Assembly (NCBI GenBank): GCA_003279685.1
Contig: QCHA01000006.1
Coordinates: forward strand, 1-54,839
Direction: 5' to 3'
Length of the DNA: 54,839 bases
DNA from: Pelagibacteraceae bacterium AG-390-L03
Lineage (GTDB): Bacteria > Pseudomonadota > Alphaproteobacteria > Pelagibacterales > Pelagibacteraceae
Shown: positions 34,890 to 43,980 of the stretch, one piece after another
Layout: each line of letters starts with the position of its first letter
How positions within the stretch are numbered: position 1 is the stretch's first letter
The notes under the pieces: generated by a model
Told to the model about the DNA's origin: nothing
Database searches by the model: none
What the model saw: only the letters and a program-made list of their open reading frames with translations
Position numbers and translations under genes: made by a program

Positions 34890-34904
34890 GTTAAGCTCAT
34901 TCTG
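34882..34904 (+). promoter_or_regulatory. Perfect hairpin spanning the VOC stop and the next gene's GTG start
   Basis: CAGAATGAG (34882-34890) and CTCATTCTG (34896-34904) form a 9-bp perfect stem with a TTAAG loop. It contains the stop codon of the VOC gene (TGA 34887-34889), and its last base is the first base of the GTG start of the following gene. No T-run follows on either strand, so it is not a typical terminator; translational control of the second gene is the likely role. Confidence 0.55.
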
Positions 34905-35380
34905 TGAAAAAAAAACTAGAAGCTTATAGCGAAACTTTATTTCATTTAATTAATTTTCGTACTGAGCAATTCCAGCAATCAAAAGCCATGATAGGAATTG
35001 ATTACGACTCATTTATGATACTTAATGTAATGGCTTCCCATTACATAAAAAACAATACCAAAATGGGAAAAAATTGGGATGATGTATGGGAGAATATAAG
35101 AAAATCAAAAATAGAAGAATTTTACTCTTCAAGGAAGTTAACAATTTTTGCTGTCGCATCGATTTTGAATTTACCAAAAGAAACTGTTAGAAGGAAAATT
35201 TATATTTTAAAGAAAAAAAAATTGATAAATCACTCATCCAAACTTGGTCTTTTACCAACAAATAAATCAGAAGAAATCATGAAACCTTTTGCTACAAACG
35301 AATTAAAATCTCTTTCAAAATTTTTACAGTCTCTTAAAAAAAATAAATCTTTAGACGAAATTTTAAATTTAAAAGATTAA
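34904..35380 (+). CDS. Small winged-helix (MarR-like) putative regulator, 158 aa
   Basis: The middle (LTIFAVASILNLPKETVRRKIYILKKKKLI, about residues 75-105) is a clear helix-turn-helix of the winged type, with the recognition helix at KETVRRKI. It is flanked by an N-terminal helical bundle and a Lys-rich C-terminus. The start is GTG, which lies at the edge of a hairpin; an internal ATG (MIGIDYDSF) would be an alternative start further in. It resembles MarR-type or phage-like regulators without a clear named family. Confidence 0.55.
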   Translation: MKKKLEAYSETLFHLINFRTEQFQQSKAMIGIDYDSFMILNVMASHYIKNNTKMGKNWDDVWENIRKSKIEEFYSSRKLTIFAVASILNLPKETVRRKIYILKKKKLINHSSKLGLLPTNKSEEIMKPFATNELKSLSKFLQSLKKNKSLDEILNLKD

Positions 35381-35432
35381 CTCAAGGTTAAATTATATTT
35401 TGTTATTCAATATTAACACAGTCCAGTTCAAT

Positions 35433-36416
35433 TTAATTTTTTTGAATAGGTTTATCAAATTGTTGATTTCTAAAATATTTTCGGTATTCAGAAGGTGTTT
35501 TATTATAGATTTTTTTAAATGAATTAATAAATACAGAATTGTAGTTAAATCCAGCAATGCTTGATATTTCATTAATTTTGCGATCATCATAAAAAAGAAG
35601 ATTTCTAGCAAATTTTATTCTTAAATTAACATAAAATTTAATTGGAGATATTTTATACAGTTTATAAAATTTACGCTCTAATGTTCTTAAAGATATGTTA
35701 AGTTTTTTTGCTATCTCATTTATTTTGATAGGTGTTTCAATATTTTTTTCCATTATTAAAATTGATTTTTGGCATATATTATCCATTGATAGATTATATT
35801 GCTCACTTTTTTGTGTTGTTGATTTTTCTCTGGGTTTGTAAATTAAAGCATTTGCAATTTCGTCAGAATAATCTTTCCCTTTTATTTTTTTAACACACTC
35901 AAGTATTAAATCTAAAGTAGATATTCCACCTGCAGCAAACATTAGTCCATTAGCGTTTATAGTATAAATATTATCTACAATATTGATGTCTGGATATCTC
36001 TCTATAAAATTACTTTTAGTTTCCCAATGAGTACAAACAATTGTTTCTTTATTAATTAAGCCAGATTCAGCAATTAAAAAAGCCCCAGTATCTACTGCAA
36101 TTATTTTAGATAAATTTTTATGAGCTGTTCTCAATGCAGAGAATAATTTTTTTGATTTTTTTTGTACAGGTAAATTGCCACCTATCACAATTATAAAATC
36201 CGGATTTTTAATAGCTTCTAATCCACCATCTGCTTTCCACCACTGGCCATTGCTTGATCTAATTTTTTTTGCATTAATTGTTATAAGCTTACTTTTAAAA
36301 ATTTCATTAATTCTATATTGATTAGTTATTCTTAGTGCTTCCTGTATTAATACTAGAGAGTTAGATGGAAATTCTGGCTGTAGAATAATATCAAATGAAA
36401 ATGTTTTTTTTTTCAT
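35433..36416 (-). CDS. GlxA-type AraC family transcriptional regulator
   Basis: This 327-aa protein has an N-terminal DJ-1/PfpI-like ligand-binding domain (about 1-190, with IIAVDTGAFLIAESGL around the nucleophile-elbow site, where Cys is replaced by Thr) and a C-terminal pair of AraC helix-turn-helix motifs (about 230-320, IAGFNYNSVFINSFKKIYNKTPSEYRK). GlxA-like regulators often control catabolism of quaternary amines or amino acids (GbdR, ArgR, CdhR). It is divergent from the ABC importer at 36607. Repeated GACA-AATATCAT boxes between them are likely binding sites. Confidence 0.87.
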   Translation of the reverse strand: MKKKTFSFDIILQPEFPSNSLVLIQEALRITNQYRINEIFKSKLITINAKKIRSSNGQWWKADGGLEAIKNPDFIIVIGGNLPVQKKSKKLFSALRTAHKNLSKIIAVDTGAFLIAESGLINKETIVCTHWETKSNFIERYPDINIVDNIYTINANGLMFAAGGISTLDLILECVKKIKGKDYSDEIANALIYKPREKSTTQKSEQYNLSMDNICQKSILIMEKNIETPIKINEIAKKLNISLRTLERKFYKLYKISPIKFYVNLRIKFARNLLFYDDRKINEISSIAGFNYNSVFINSFKKIYNKTPSEYRKYFRNQQFDKPIQKN

Positions 36417-36446
36417 AATATTAATTAATAAAAAAGTTAATTATTA

Positions 36447-36540
36447 ACGACACAATTTTATTCATTTATGACAATATCATAGAATTAAATAGATATTTAA
36501 ACAATTTAATTTTTGTCTATAAATTATGATATTTTGTCGT
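36447..36540. promoter_or_regulatory. Repeated boxes between the AraC regulator and the ABC importer
   Basis: Three related sequences lie in the 190-bp divergent gap: ACGACACAATTTTAT (from 36447), ATGACAATATCAT (36468-36480) and, in reverse, ATGATATTTTGTCGT (36526-36540), whose complement is ACGACAAAATATCAT. The shared core is RYGACAAATATCAT with small gaps. AraC/GlxA proteins bind direct or inverted half-sites, so these are candidate operators. Confidence 0.5.
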
Positions 36541-36606
36541 TTTAAATAGTTTATTTTATAAAAATTATTGAGAAACTATTAAAAATAATAACAGATAGGG
36601 GACAAT

Positions 36607-37605
36607 ATGATTAAACTATTAAATAATATCTGCAAAGTTGCAGTTATATTTTTATTAACAGCTTCGACTTCATTTGCCGCTGATAAGGTTAAATTAAGAT
36701 TGAACTGGATGTATTACGGATCACATGCAGGTTTTGCATTAGGGTTTGTTGATGGAACATATGCTAAACATGGTATTGATTTAGATATTAGATCAGGGAA
36801 CGGATCAAGTTCTGCACACAGATTAGTGGCTAATAAAGACAGTCATTTTTCTTATGGTTCATGTGGAGCTATGACAGATCTTGTGTCTAAAGGAGCACCA
36901 TTAAAGTCAATTGGTGTAATTGATGCTATGGGAACGGAAGCAGTTCTAGTAAGACCTGATGCAGGTGTTAAGACAATTCAAGACTTAAAAGGAAAAAAAA
37001 TATTAACAACAGCTAATGCTGGGGTAAATACTTTTTTCCCAATTGTTTTAAAAAATGCTGGCCTTAAGGAATCAGATGTTAATATAACAGTTGTTCCAGA
37101 CGGTGCTCTTGTATCAAGTTACTTACAAGCTAGTGGCGGTTCTGTAGGAATTTTAGGTGGATTAGATGATAAACCAGCTGAAATTAAAGCAAACGGTGGC
37201 GCTCAACCAGTAGCTTTTCCTTACTCTGATTTTGGAGTAAATCAGGTTGGATACTGTATAGGTGCTCATAACGATACTATTAAAAATAATGCTGATATAG
37301 CAAAAAGATTTATGAAAGCTACTATTGAGTCTTATGCTAAAGCAGAAAAAAATCCAGATGCTGCAGTAGATGCAATCGCTGACATTGTTGGTGGTTCAAT
37401 GGCTGAAGATGCTGGTAAAGCTCAATCAAGAGAAGTTTTAGATGTAACTTTAGGAATATTATATTCTGGAGCAAACAAGAAAAAAGTTCTTGGTTTAAAT
37501 GTTCCTTCTGATTGGGATAGTATGGTTAAATTGATGAAAGAATATAATGACTTAGACAAAAACGCTAAGGCATCTGACTTTTATACAAATAAATTCGTAA
37601 ATTAA
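36607..37605 (+). CDS. ABC transporter substrate-binding protein, NMT1/THI5-like
   Basis: This 332-aa periplasmic protein has a signal peptide (residues 1 to about 24, cleavage after SFA). The NMT1/THI5 opening is LRLNWMYYGSHAGFALGFVDG, with GSCGAMTDLVSKGAPLKSIG and the helical C-terminus following. Relatives bind pyrimidine precursors, taurine, nitrate or alkanesulfonates. THI5-like fold alone does not define the ligand, and the adjacent enzymes suggest a carboxylated compound. A terminator hairpin follows at 37621. The gene is divergent from a GlxA-type regulator that probably controls it. Confidence 0.9.
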   Translation: MIKLLNNICKVAVIFLLTASTSFAADKVKLRLNWMYYGSHAGFALGFVDGTYAKHGIDLDIRSGNGSSSAHRLVANKDSHFSYGSCGAMTDLVSKGAPLKSIGVIDAMGTEAVLVRPDAGVKTIQDLKGKKILTTANAGVNTFFPIVLKNAGLKESDVNITVVPDGALVSSYLQASGGSVGILGGLDDKPAEIKANGGAQPVAFPYSDFGVNQVGYCIGAHNDTIKNNADIAKRFMKATIESYAKAEKNPDAAVDAIADIVGGSMAEDAGKAQSREVLDVTLGILYSGANKKKVLGLNVPSDWDSMVKLMKEYNDLDKNAKASDFYTNKFVN

Positions 37606-37620
37606 TCAACTCATTAAATC

Positions 37621-37655
37621 ACTAGCCGAGTATAAATAATATTCGGCTAGTTTTA
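37621..37655 (+). terminator. terminator/attenuator between binding protein and ATPase genes
   Basis: ACTAGCCGAGTAT (37621-37633) and ATATTCGGCTAGT (37639-37651) form a 13-bp stem with one G-T pair and a 5-nt AAATA loop, followed by TTT. It lies between the binding-protein gene and the ATPase gene, so it probably limits expression of the membrane part. Confidence 0.78.
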
Positions 37656-37666
37656 AATTTATATAA

Positions 37667-38434
37667 ATGAAAAATTTCATAGAAGTAACAGAATTAAAAA
37701 AAGTATTTGGAAATGGTGAAGACGAAGTTCATGCTTTTGGACCCGCAACTATAAATATTAATTCTGGAGAGTTTGTTTCAGTTTTAGGGCCATCAGGATG
37801 TGGAAAATCAACTCTAATGCTTATGGTTGCTGGATTATTAGATTCAACAAGTGGAAAAGTAGAATTTGAAAACAAAGTTGTAAATGGACCAAAGACAGAT
37901 ATTGGAATAATGTTTCAAGATAATACTCTAGTTCCTTGGCGAACTGTTAGGGGTAATATTGAACTACAACTAGAGTTAAGAGGGCTCAATCTTAAAGATT
38001 ATCAAGAAAAAATTAATAATATTTTAAAGTCTGTAAATTTAGATGATTTTGCAGATAGATTTCCCAATGAATTATCGGGGGGTATGCAGCAACGAGCTGC
38101 TTTTTGTCAAGCAATGATACATGATCCAAAAATAATTTTACTTGATGAGCCCTTAGGTAAGTTAGATGCAATGACTAGAGAAAAAATTAGAGCGGATTTT
38201 CAAAAACTATGGATGGTTAAAAAACCAACAGTTATATTTGTTACTCATTCTATTGAGGAAGCAGTACAGCTATCTAATAGGGTTATTTTGATTACACCAA
38301 GACCTGGTAAAATTGATAGAGAGATAAAAATAGACCTTCCATACCCAAGAGATTTACAGATTAAAAGATCAGCAAAATTTACTGAATATGTTAATTCAAT
38401 ACAAGAAGTTTTCCACAAATATGGAGTAATTTAG
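37667..38434 (+). CDS. ABC transporter ATP-binding protein (SsuB/TauB type)
   Basis: This 255-aa ATPase has Walker A GPSGCGKST (about residues 42-50), Q-loop MFQDNTLVPWR, signature LSGGMQQR, Walker B IILLDEPLGKLD and switch His in FVTHSIEEAV. It is the ATPase of the NMT1/THI5-like importer. The start lies about 11 nt after the terminator, without a strong ribosome site. The permease gene follows 15 nt later. Confidence 0.92.
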   Translation: MKNFIEVTELKKVFGNGEDEVHAFGPATININSGEFVSVLGPSGCGKSTLMLMVAGLLDSTSGKVEFENKVVNGPKTDIGIMFQDNTLVPWRTVRGNIELQLELRGLNLKDYQEKINNILKSVNLDDFADRFPNELSGGMQQRAAFCQAMIHDPKIILLDEPLGKLDAMTREKIRADFQKLWMVKKPTVIFVTHSIEEAVQLSNRVILITPRPGKIDREIKIDLPYPRDLQIKRSAKFTEYVNSIQEVFHKYGVI

Positions 38435-38449
38435 AAAGTAATATTAAAA

Positions 38450-39229
38450 ATGAAAAAATTTATTAAATGGATAGCTAGTGGATGGATGTTAATTTTATTT
38501 TTTGTAGGTTTCTTTTTATTTTGGGAATATTCCATACCTTTATTTGATATACCTAGGTATATTTTACCATCTCCATCAGAAATTGTTTTAAAAGGCTCTG
38601 CTGATCTAGATAAACTAGTTTATTATACAGGTGTAACTGCTCTCGAGACTGTACTTGGATATATTATTGCTTTAATTTTAGGAGTAGGTTTTGGAATAGC
38701 TATTTCTTTTTCATCTATATTAAGAAGAACTTTATATCCTTTTTTTGTTAGTATTGAGATGACACCCAAAATAGCCTTTGCTCCACTATTTATATCTTGG
38801 TTTGGCTTCGGGTTAATGCCTAAAGTAATTATTGTAGTCTTAGTTTGTTTTTTTCCGATAGTATTAAATGCAATTTTAGCATTTAATTCATTAAGCAATG
38901 AACTCACTCTATTTTACCAATCTACTGGTGCCAGTAGATTGAAAACATTTTTTTCAATTCGTTTGCCAGCCGCTTTACCTCAATGTTTTGTTGGTTTTAA
39001 ATATGCGGCAATTAATGCAACAGTGGGAGCAACAATAGCAGAATTTATTGGATCAGATAAAGGACTTGGTTTTTATATCTCTATTGTAACAGGAAATATG
39101 AGACCAGATTTAGCTTTTGCAGGAATATTTTTCTTAACAGTTCTAGGCTTAACAATATTTGGTTTTGTTACAATGATGGAAAAAATATTAATACCTTGGC
39201 ATATATCAATGAAAAGAATTAATAAATAA
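38450..39229 (+). CDS. ABC transporter permease (SsuC/TauC type)
   Basis: This 259-aa permease has six hydrophobic segments and the EAA loop STGASRLKTFFSIRLPAALPQCFVG (about residues 160-185), which contacts the ATPase. The length and segment order are those of BPD-type permeases in the taurine/nitrate/pyrimidine group. It is followed after 10 nt by a DHDPS-fold gene, so transporter and enzymes share one operon. Confidence 0.92.
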   Translation: MKKFIKWIASGWMLILFFVGFFLFWEYSIPLFDIPRYILPSPSEIVLKGSADLDKLVYYTGVTALETVLGYIIALILGVGFGIAISFSSILRRTLYPFFVSIEMTPKIAFAPLFISWFGFGLMPKVIIVVLVCFFPIVLNAILAFNSLSNELTLFYQSTGASRLKTFFSIRLPAALPQCFVGFKYAAINATVGATIAEFIGSDKGLGFYISIVTGNMRPDLAFAGIFFLTVLGLTIFGFVTMMEKILIPWHISMKRINK

Positions 39230-39239
39230 GGGAAACATT

Positions 39240-40202
39240 ATGGATTATGAAAATTTAAAAAAAAAACTAGAAGGTTGTTATGTAACTGTTCCAACTCCTT
39301 TTAAGGATGTAAAAAACTTACCTCTTAACTTTGACGCACTTAAAGATTATGTAGAGTTTTTATTGGGTAATGGTTTAAATAATGAAAATTGTACATTACT
39401 TTTTGGTGGAGCTGCTGGTGATTTTTCAGCAATGAGTTTTGATGAGAGGTTATCTTTAGCTAAAGAAAGTGCAAAAATAGTTAATGGAAGAACTCCAATT
39501 GCTTTAGGAGGTCAAACAACCAACACTCAAGAATTAGAAAAACTTGCAAATGTTGCTAAAGATTTTGGTTATGATTTCATTCAAGTCTCCTGTCCTTTTT
39601 ACTTCAAACATACGGAAGATGATTTTATTGAATATGTAAGAGCTGCATCAAGTGCAGCGGAAGGTGGACCAGGTATAATCTTATATAACACCTTTTGGAC
39701 TTCAACTAGTGTTTCCAACCAACTTATTGACAAAATAAAAGATCTTCCAAATATTGTTGGATTAAAATGGGCAACACCACGAACTGATGCAATGGAATTT
39801 GAAGATGTGACTTCAACTTATTCTAGCAGATTCACAATAATTGATAATAATTTATTTTTTCCTTACTCAGCAATGAAATCATTAAATGCAAAAGCCTTTG
39901 AAGTTCATATGTGTAACTTTTGGCCAGAATGGGGAGCAAAATTAATTAATGAAGTTAAAAAGAAAAACTTTGAAGAGATTGCTAGGATGATGGTTGAAGA
40001 AGCTATGCCTTTCTATAAACTTTGGGTAGAAATTGAAACTAACTATACTTCTGGGGACGGATATTTAGATAAACTGTGTATGGAATTAGTCGGACTTCCA
40101 TCAAGTAGATGCAGGCCACCAACAAGAGATATGCGAGAACAATATAGGCAAAAAACTCTTGATTATATGAAAAAAATTAAAGTTCCTCATTTAAAGTTTT
40201 AA
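39240..40202 (+). CDS. DHDPS/NAL-fold aldolase or dehydratase
   Basis: This 320-aa class I aldolase-fold protein has the Schiff-base Lys in NIVGLKWATP, the catalytic Tyr in GIILYNTFW and the early motif TVPTPFKD. Family reactions include 2-keto-3-deoxy acid aldolases, N-acetylneuraminate lyase, 4-hydroxy-pyrroline-carboxylate deaminase and 5-dehydro-4-deoxyglucarate dehydratase. It follows the importer by 10 nt and overlaps the enolase-fold gene by 1 nt, so it probably processes that dehydratase's 2-keto-3-deoxy product. A longer C-terminal tail (residues 290-320, RPPTRDMREQYRQ) is a subgroup feature. Confidence 0.82.
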   Translation: MDYENLKKKLEGCYVTVPTPFKDVKNLPLNFDALKDYVEFLLGNGLNNENCTLLFGGAAGDFSAMSFDERLSLAKESAKIVNGRTPIALGGQTTNTQELEKLANVAKDFGYDFIQVSCPFYFKHTEDDFIEYVRAASSAAEGGPGIILYNTFWTSTSVSNQLIDKIKDLPNIVGLKWATPRTDAMEFEDVTSTYSSRFTIIDNNLFFPYSAMKSLNAKAFEVHMCNFWPEWGAKLINEVKKKNFEEIARMMVEEAMPFYKLWVEIETNYTSGDGYLDKLCMELVGLPSSRCRPPTRDMREQYRQKTLDYMKKIKVPHLKF

Positions 40203-41392
40203 TGAGTAAAATTGAAAATATTAGATCAATTCTACTAAGTGCAGAATATGGTGATGAAAAACACCCAGAGATTTTAGAGTGCTTTCCTAATGGTCCAAAA
40301 AGAACAATTGGGTTAGTTGAAGTGACCTTAGAAAATGGAGTGAAAGGTTATGGCGAAGGTTACTTAGGAGTTTTTGCACCACAAGTTTTTAAATCCATTG
40401 TTGAACTTTGTGCACCTTACCTTATTGGAAAAGATGGGTTTGATATTCTAAGAAGATATAAAGATTTATGTAGTGTTTGTGATTATTGGTCACTACAAGG
40501 GGCTGCTAGACATACTACAAGCGCAATTGAAATAGCTTTAGTTGATGCAAAATCTAAAACTCAAAAATGTCCTGCATATAAATTATTTGGAAATAGTACT
40601 AAAGATAAAATAGAAGTCTATGGAAGTGGAGGAATTTGTGACACTAAAGAACACTTTATTGAAGAGCTAGAACAATTACAAAAACTGGGAATAAAAAAAT
40701 ATAAAATTAGAGCAGTTCCAAGTGATATAAATAAGACTGCCTGGGTGCTTAAAGAAGCTAGAAAATATAAAATAGATGTAGGCATTGATATGTGTCAAAA
40801 TCTTGCAGATCCACCAATAGATGCAGGCGAAGTAATAAATTATATAAAAAACGTTAAAAATATTTCAAAAGAAAAAATCTTATTTTTAGAAGAAGCTGTT
40901 GGACCAACGGATATAAAAGGATTTAAAAAATTAAAAGAAACTCTCAATATAGATATTTGTGGTGGTGAAGTTATAACCACACCTTTAGAAATGATAGAGA
41001 GGATAAATTTGGATATTTATAATTTTGTTCAACCAGATGCATCAGTTATTGGAGGAATGCATGCTGTGAAAGAAGTGTTTGAGAATGCAAAAACAAAACC
41101 TGTTGTACATGCTTGGGGAGGACCAGTAGCTATTATGGCAAATTATCAAGTTGCATTTGGGTGCAATGGAAATTTAGTTGAATTTCCAATGATACCATAC
41201 AAGCTAGAACCAATAATGTTTGGTGATCAAAGAGTTATTAAAGATGGCAGTCTTTTAAGGCCTGAAAATCCAGGGATAGGTATTACTATGAATAATAAAA
41301 TCGAAAAAGATTTTTCATTTGATAAAGAGTCGGTTTATTCATGCGTCGTTGTTGATAGAGGACAACCAAAGGACTCTTTTTGGAAGGAATAA
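40202..41392 (+). CDS. Enolase-superfamily dehydratase/racemase
   Basis: This 396-aa enolase-fold protein has a capping domain with LVEVTLENGVKGYGEGYLG, the acid/base motif KKYKIRAVPS, metal ligands in VGIDMCQN, LEEAVGP and CGGEV, and the last-strand His in VVHAWGGP. The K-x-K element appears as K-Y-K-I-R. It differs from its paralogue at 8407, so the two probably act on different compounds. It is coupled to the DHDPS-fold gene by a 1-nt overlap. The combination with an importer and an aldehyde dehydrogenase suggests a sugar-acid route. Confidence 0.82.
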   Translation: MSKIENIRSILLSAEYGDEKHPEILECFPNGPKRTIGLVEVTLENGVKGYGEGYLGVFAPQVFKSIVELCAPYLIGKDGFDILRRYKDLCSVCDYWSLQGAARHTTSAIEIALVDAKSKTQKCPAYKLFGNSTKDKIEVYGSGGICDTKEHFIEELEQLQKLGIKKYKIRAVPSDINKTAWVLKEARKYKIDVGIDMCQNLADPPIDAGEVINYIKNVKNISKEKILFLEEAVGPTDIKGFKKLKETLNIDICGGEVITTPLEMIERINLDIYNFVQPDASVIGGMHAVKEVFENAKTKPVVHAWGGPVAIMANYQVAFGCNGNLVEFPMIPYKLEPIMFGDQRVIKDGSLLRPENPGIGITMNNKIEKDFSFDKESVYSCVVVDRGQPKDSFWKE

Positions 41393-41455
41393 TCCTAAAA
41401 AAATGATCTTAAAACAAACTAGACTTAACAACAATAATCATCAACATAAAAATTT

Positions 41456-42385
41456 ATGAACATTTATATTGCATGTGAGTTAGATAATTCAGAAAAAAAA
41501 ATTATTAAAAATAATTTAAAAAAACATAATTTATATTTTTCAAAACTTAAATTTAAAAAAATTGCTGATAACAATTTCCTAAAATGTGAGATTGTATTTG
41601 GAAATATTCCGCCTGATTGGATAAAACAAAGTAGCAAAATAAGGTGGATTCAACTGGAATCAACTGGCTTTGCTGAATATTCCAATGTTAAAAAAAATTT
41701 TTTAAATAAAGATGTAATTATTACAAATCTAAAAAGTTTTTTTGCGTATCAAGTAGCTCAAACAGTAATGGCTGGAATTTTTTCTTTTTATAGAGGTTTG
41801 GATAGTTTTACTTTGTTAAAAAAAAGGAAAAAATGGATTGGAGATCCAATTAGAACTAAGTTAGAAATATTAAATGATAAAAATATTTTATTTTTTGGAA
41901 AAGGGTCAATAAACCAGGAAATAGCAAAATATATAAAAGTATTTAATTGTAAATATTCATTTATTGACTCAAATTCAAAAAAAAGTTTTTCCATTAAAAA
42001 GGTAAAAAAAGCCGAAATAGTTATCTGCGCGTTGCCCGGAACTAGCAAAACTAAAATGCTTTTTAATAAAAAAATGATTAACAGTTTATCAAAACAAACT
42101 ATTTTAATTAATGTTGGTAGGGGCAATTTAATTAATGAAAAATATTTAATCAAAAAATTAAAAAATAATGATCTAAAAGGGGCTGTTTTAGACGTTACAG
42201 CTGAAGAACCCCTAAGAAAAAATAACCCGCTATGGTCTTGTCCAAATTTAATACTTACACAACATACTGGTGGTGGATACAAAGATGAGATAATAGATAA
42301 AGTTAACTTTTTCTTAAATAATTTTCAAAGATACAAAAAGAAAAATAAATTGTTAAATAAAATTAATCCTATGAAAGGTTATTAA
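41456..42385 (+). CDS. D-2-hydroxyacid dehydrogenase-family protein, divergent
   Basis: This 309-aa protein is of the D-2-hydroxyacid dehydrogenase type. The NAD-binding motif is reduced to FFGKGSINQEIAKYI (where family members have G-x-G-x-I-G). LINVGRGNLINEKYL carries the catalytic Arg, DVTAEEPLRKNNPL the Glu, and LTQHTGGGYKDEI the His in a Q-H-T-G-G context. The unusual loop suggests an altered cofactor preference. The N-terminus is rich in Lys and Asn. It lies 63 nt after the enolase-fold gene and may belong to the same operon. Confidence 0.72.
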   Translation: MNIYIACELDNSEKKIIKNNLKKHNLYFSKLKFKKIADNNFLKCEIVFGNIPPDWIKQSSKIRWIQLESTGFAEYSNVKKNFLNKDVIITNLKSFFAYQVAQTVMAGIFSFYRGLDSFTLLKKRKKWIGDPIRTKLEILNDKNILFFGKGSINQEIAKYIKVFNCKYSFIDSNSKKSFSIKKVKKAEIVICALPGTSKTKMLFNKKMINSLSKQTILINVGRGNLINEKYLIKKLKNNDLKGAVLDVTAEEPLRKNNPLWSCPNLILTQHTGGGYKDEIIDKVNFFLNNFQRYKKKNKLLNKINPMKGY

Positions 42386-42489
42386 ACAATTTAATGGTCA
42401 AAAAATCCTCAGTTTCTTGCCTTGAGTGCACTGCCAACTTCCAAAATAAAGACTTGATTATTAAATTCATAAATAATAGCTTATAAAAT

Positions 42490-43971
42490 ATGTCTATCAA
42501 CTACAAAGCAATAGCAAAAAAACTTAAGTTTGAAGGTAGAGCCTTTATCAACGGTAAATATGTTAACGCTATTGATGGTAAAAAGTTTGAAACAATAAAT
42601 CCAGCGACGGAAGAAAAACTTTGTGCAGTAGCAAAGTGTAATCATAAAGATGTTGATCTTGCAGTAAAAGTTTCAAGAAAAGCTTTTAATAGCGGCGTTT
42701 GGTCAAGATGTTCTCCAGAGCATAGAAAAGAAGTTTTGTTAAAATTTGCAGAGTTACTTCGAAAGCATGGTGATGAAAATTCAGTCTTAGAATGTGTTGA
42801 TACAGGAAAATTAATTTCAGATTGCGTTAATGAAGTTGCAAATGATGCTCCAATGCATTTCCAGTGGTATGGAGAATTGATTGATAAAGTATTTGGTAAA
42901 GTTGGTCCAACAGAACCATCAATTACAAGCTTGATTGTAAAAGAGCCTATTGGAGTTGTAGCAGGAATTGTTCCCTGGAATTTTCCGCTAATGATGGCTG
43001 TTTGGAAAATGGCACCGGCTCTTGCGGCAGGTTGTTCGGTAATAATTAAACCAGCAGAAGATACTCCATTAACTGCAATTCGAGTTGCAAAAATTGCTCA
43101 AGAAGCTGGAATTCCAGATGGCGTTTTAAATGTTCTTCCTGGTTTCGGTAATGTTGGTGAAGCACTTGGTCGTCATAAAGATGTTGATGCAGTTTCTTTT
43201 ACAGGTTCAACGGAAGTAGGGGGTTATTTTTTAAAATACTCAAGTGAAAGTAATTTAAAACCTGTTGCATTAGAGATGGGTGGCAAAAGTCCATTTATAG
43301 TTTTAGAAGATGCTAAAATTAATGATGATTTAATTGATAACGCAATAAATTCTGCTTTTTGGAATGGTGGCCAAAACTGTTCTGCAAATATGAGACAGAT
43401 AGTTCATAAAAATGTCAAGGATGAGTTTTTAGATAAAGTTTTAAAAAGAGTTAAAAAATTAAAAGTAGGCGATCCATTAGATCTAAAATCTAATATGGGA
43501 TCTATGATTTCAAAAGGACATTTACAAACTGTTGATGGTTATATTCAAAAAGGTATAGATCAGGGTGCAAAACTTTTATCTGGAGGAGTTTCAAATGATA
43601 AGCAAAAAGGTTTCTATGCAAAACCAACATTATTTGACGGTTTAAAAGAAAACATGAAAATAGCTCAGGAAGAAATTTTTGGCCCAGTTTTGGGCATTTT
43701 AACAGTTAAAAACGATGAAGAAGCTCTAAAAGTAGCCAATAATTCCAAATATGGACTTCATGCAAGTGTATTTACTCAAGACATAAACCGTGCATTTCAT
43801 TTAGCTAAAAGTTTACCTTGTGGAACTGTATCTGTTAATACTTTCTCTGAAGGAGATATTAAAACTCCTTTTGGAGGTTATAAACAATCTGGGTCACTGT
43901 CTAGAGACCAAGGTACAGAAGCATTAAATTCATTTCTTCAGACTAAAACAATTTGGATTAGTCACACTTGA
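42490..43971 (+). CDS. NAD(P)-dependent aldehyde dehydrogenase (PuuC-like)
   Basis: This 493-aa ALDH has the catalytic Glu in LEMGGKSPF, catalytic Cys in NGGQNCSANM, coenzyme motif FTGSTEVGG and EEIFGPVLG in order. It closely resembles gamma-aminobutyraldehyde/betaine-aldehyde-like PuuC enzymes. The substrate might be a semialdehyde made by the preceding sugar-acid enzymes or an amine-derived aldehyde, since the next operons import osmolyte-type compounds. A gap of 104 nt before it, without a strong ribosome site, leaves its operon membership open. Confidence 0.9.
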   Translation: MSINYKAIAKKLKFEGRAFINGKYVNAIDGKKFETINPATEEKLCAVAKCNHKDVDLAVKVSRKAFNSGVWSRCSPEHRKEVLLKFAELLRKHGDENSVLECVDTGKLISDCVNEVANDAPMHFQWYGELIDKVFGKVGPTEPSITSLIVKEPIGVVAGIVPWNFPLMMAVWKMAPALAAGCSVIIKPAEDTPLTAIRVAKIAQEAGIPDGVLNVLPGFGNVGEALGRHKDVDAVSFTGSTEVGGYFLKYSSESNLKPVALEMGGKSPFIVLEDAKINDDLIDNAINSAFWNGGQNCSANMRQIVHKNVKDEFLDKVLKRVKKLKVGDPLDLKSNMGSMISKGHLQTVDGYIQKGIDQGAKLLSGGVSNDKQKGFYAKPTLFDGLKENMKIAQEEIFGPVLGILTVKNDEEALKVANNSKYGLHASVFTQDINRAFHLAKSLPCGTVSVNTFSEGDIKTPFGGYKQSGSLSRDQGTEALNSFLQTKTIWISHT

Positions 43972-43980
43972 GACAATTTA

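Noticed and set aside
36607..37605. Thiamine precursor importer, because the binding protein is THI5-like
   Set aside because: No TPP riboswitch precedes it, and the operon continues with sugar-acid-type enzymes; the THI5 fold covers many ligands.
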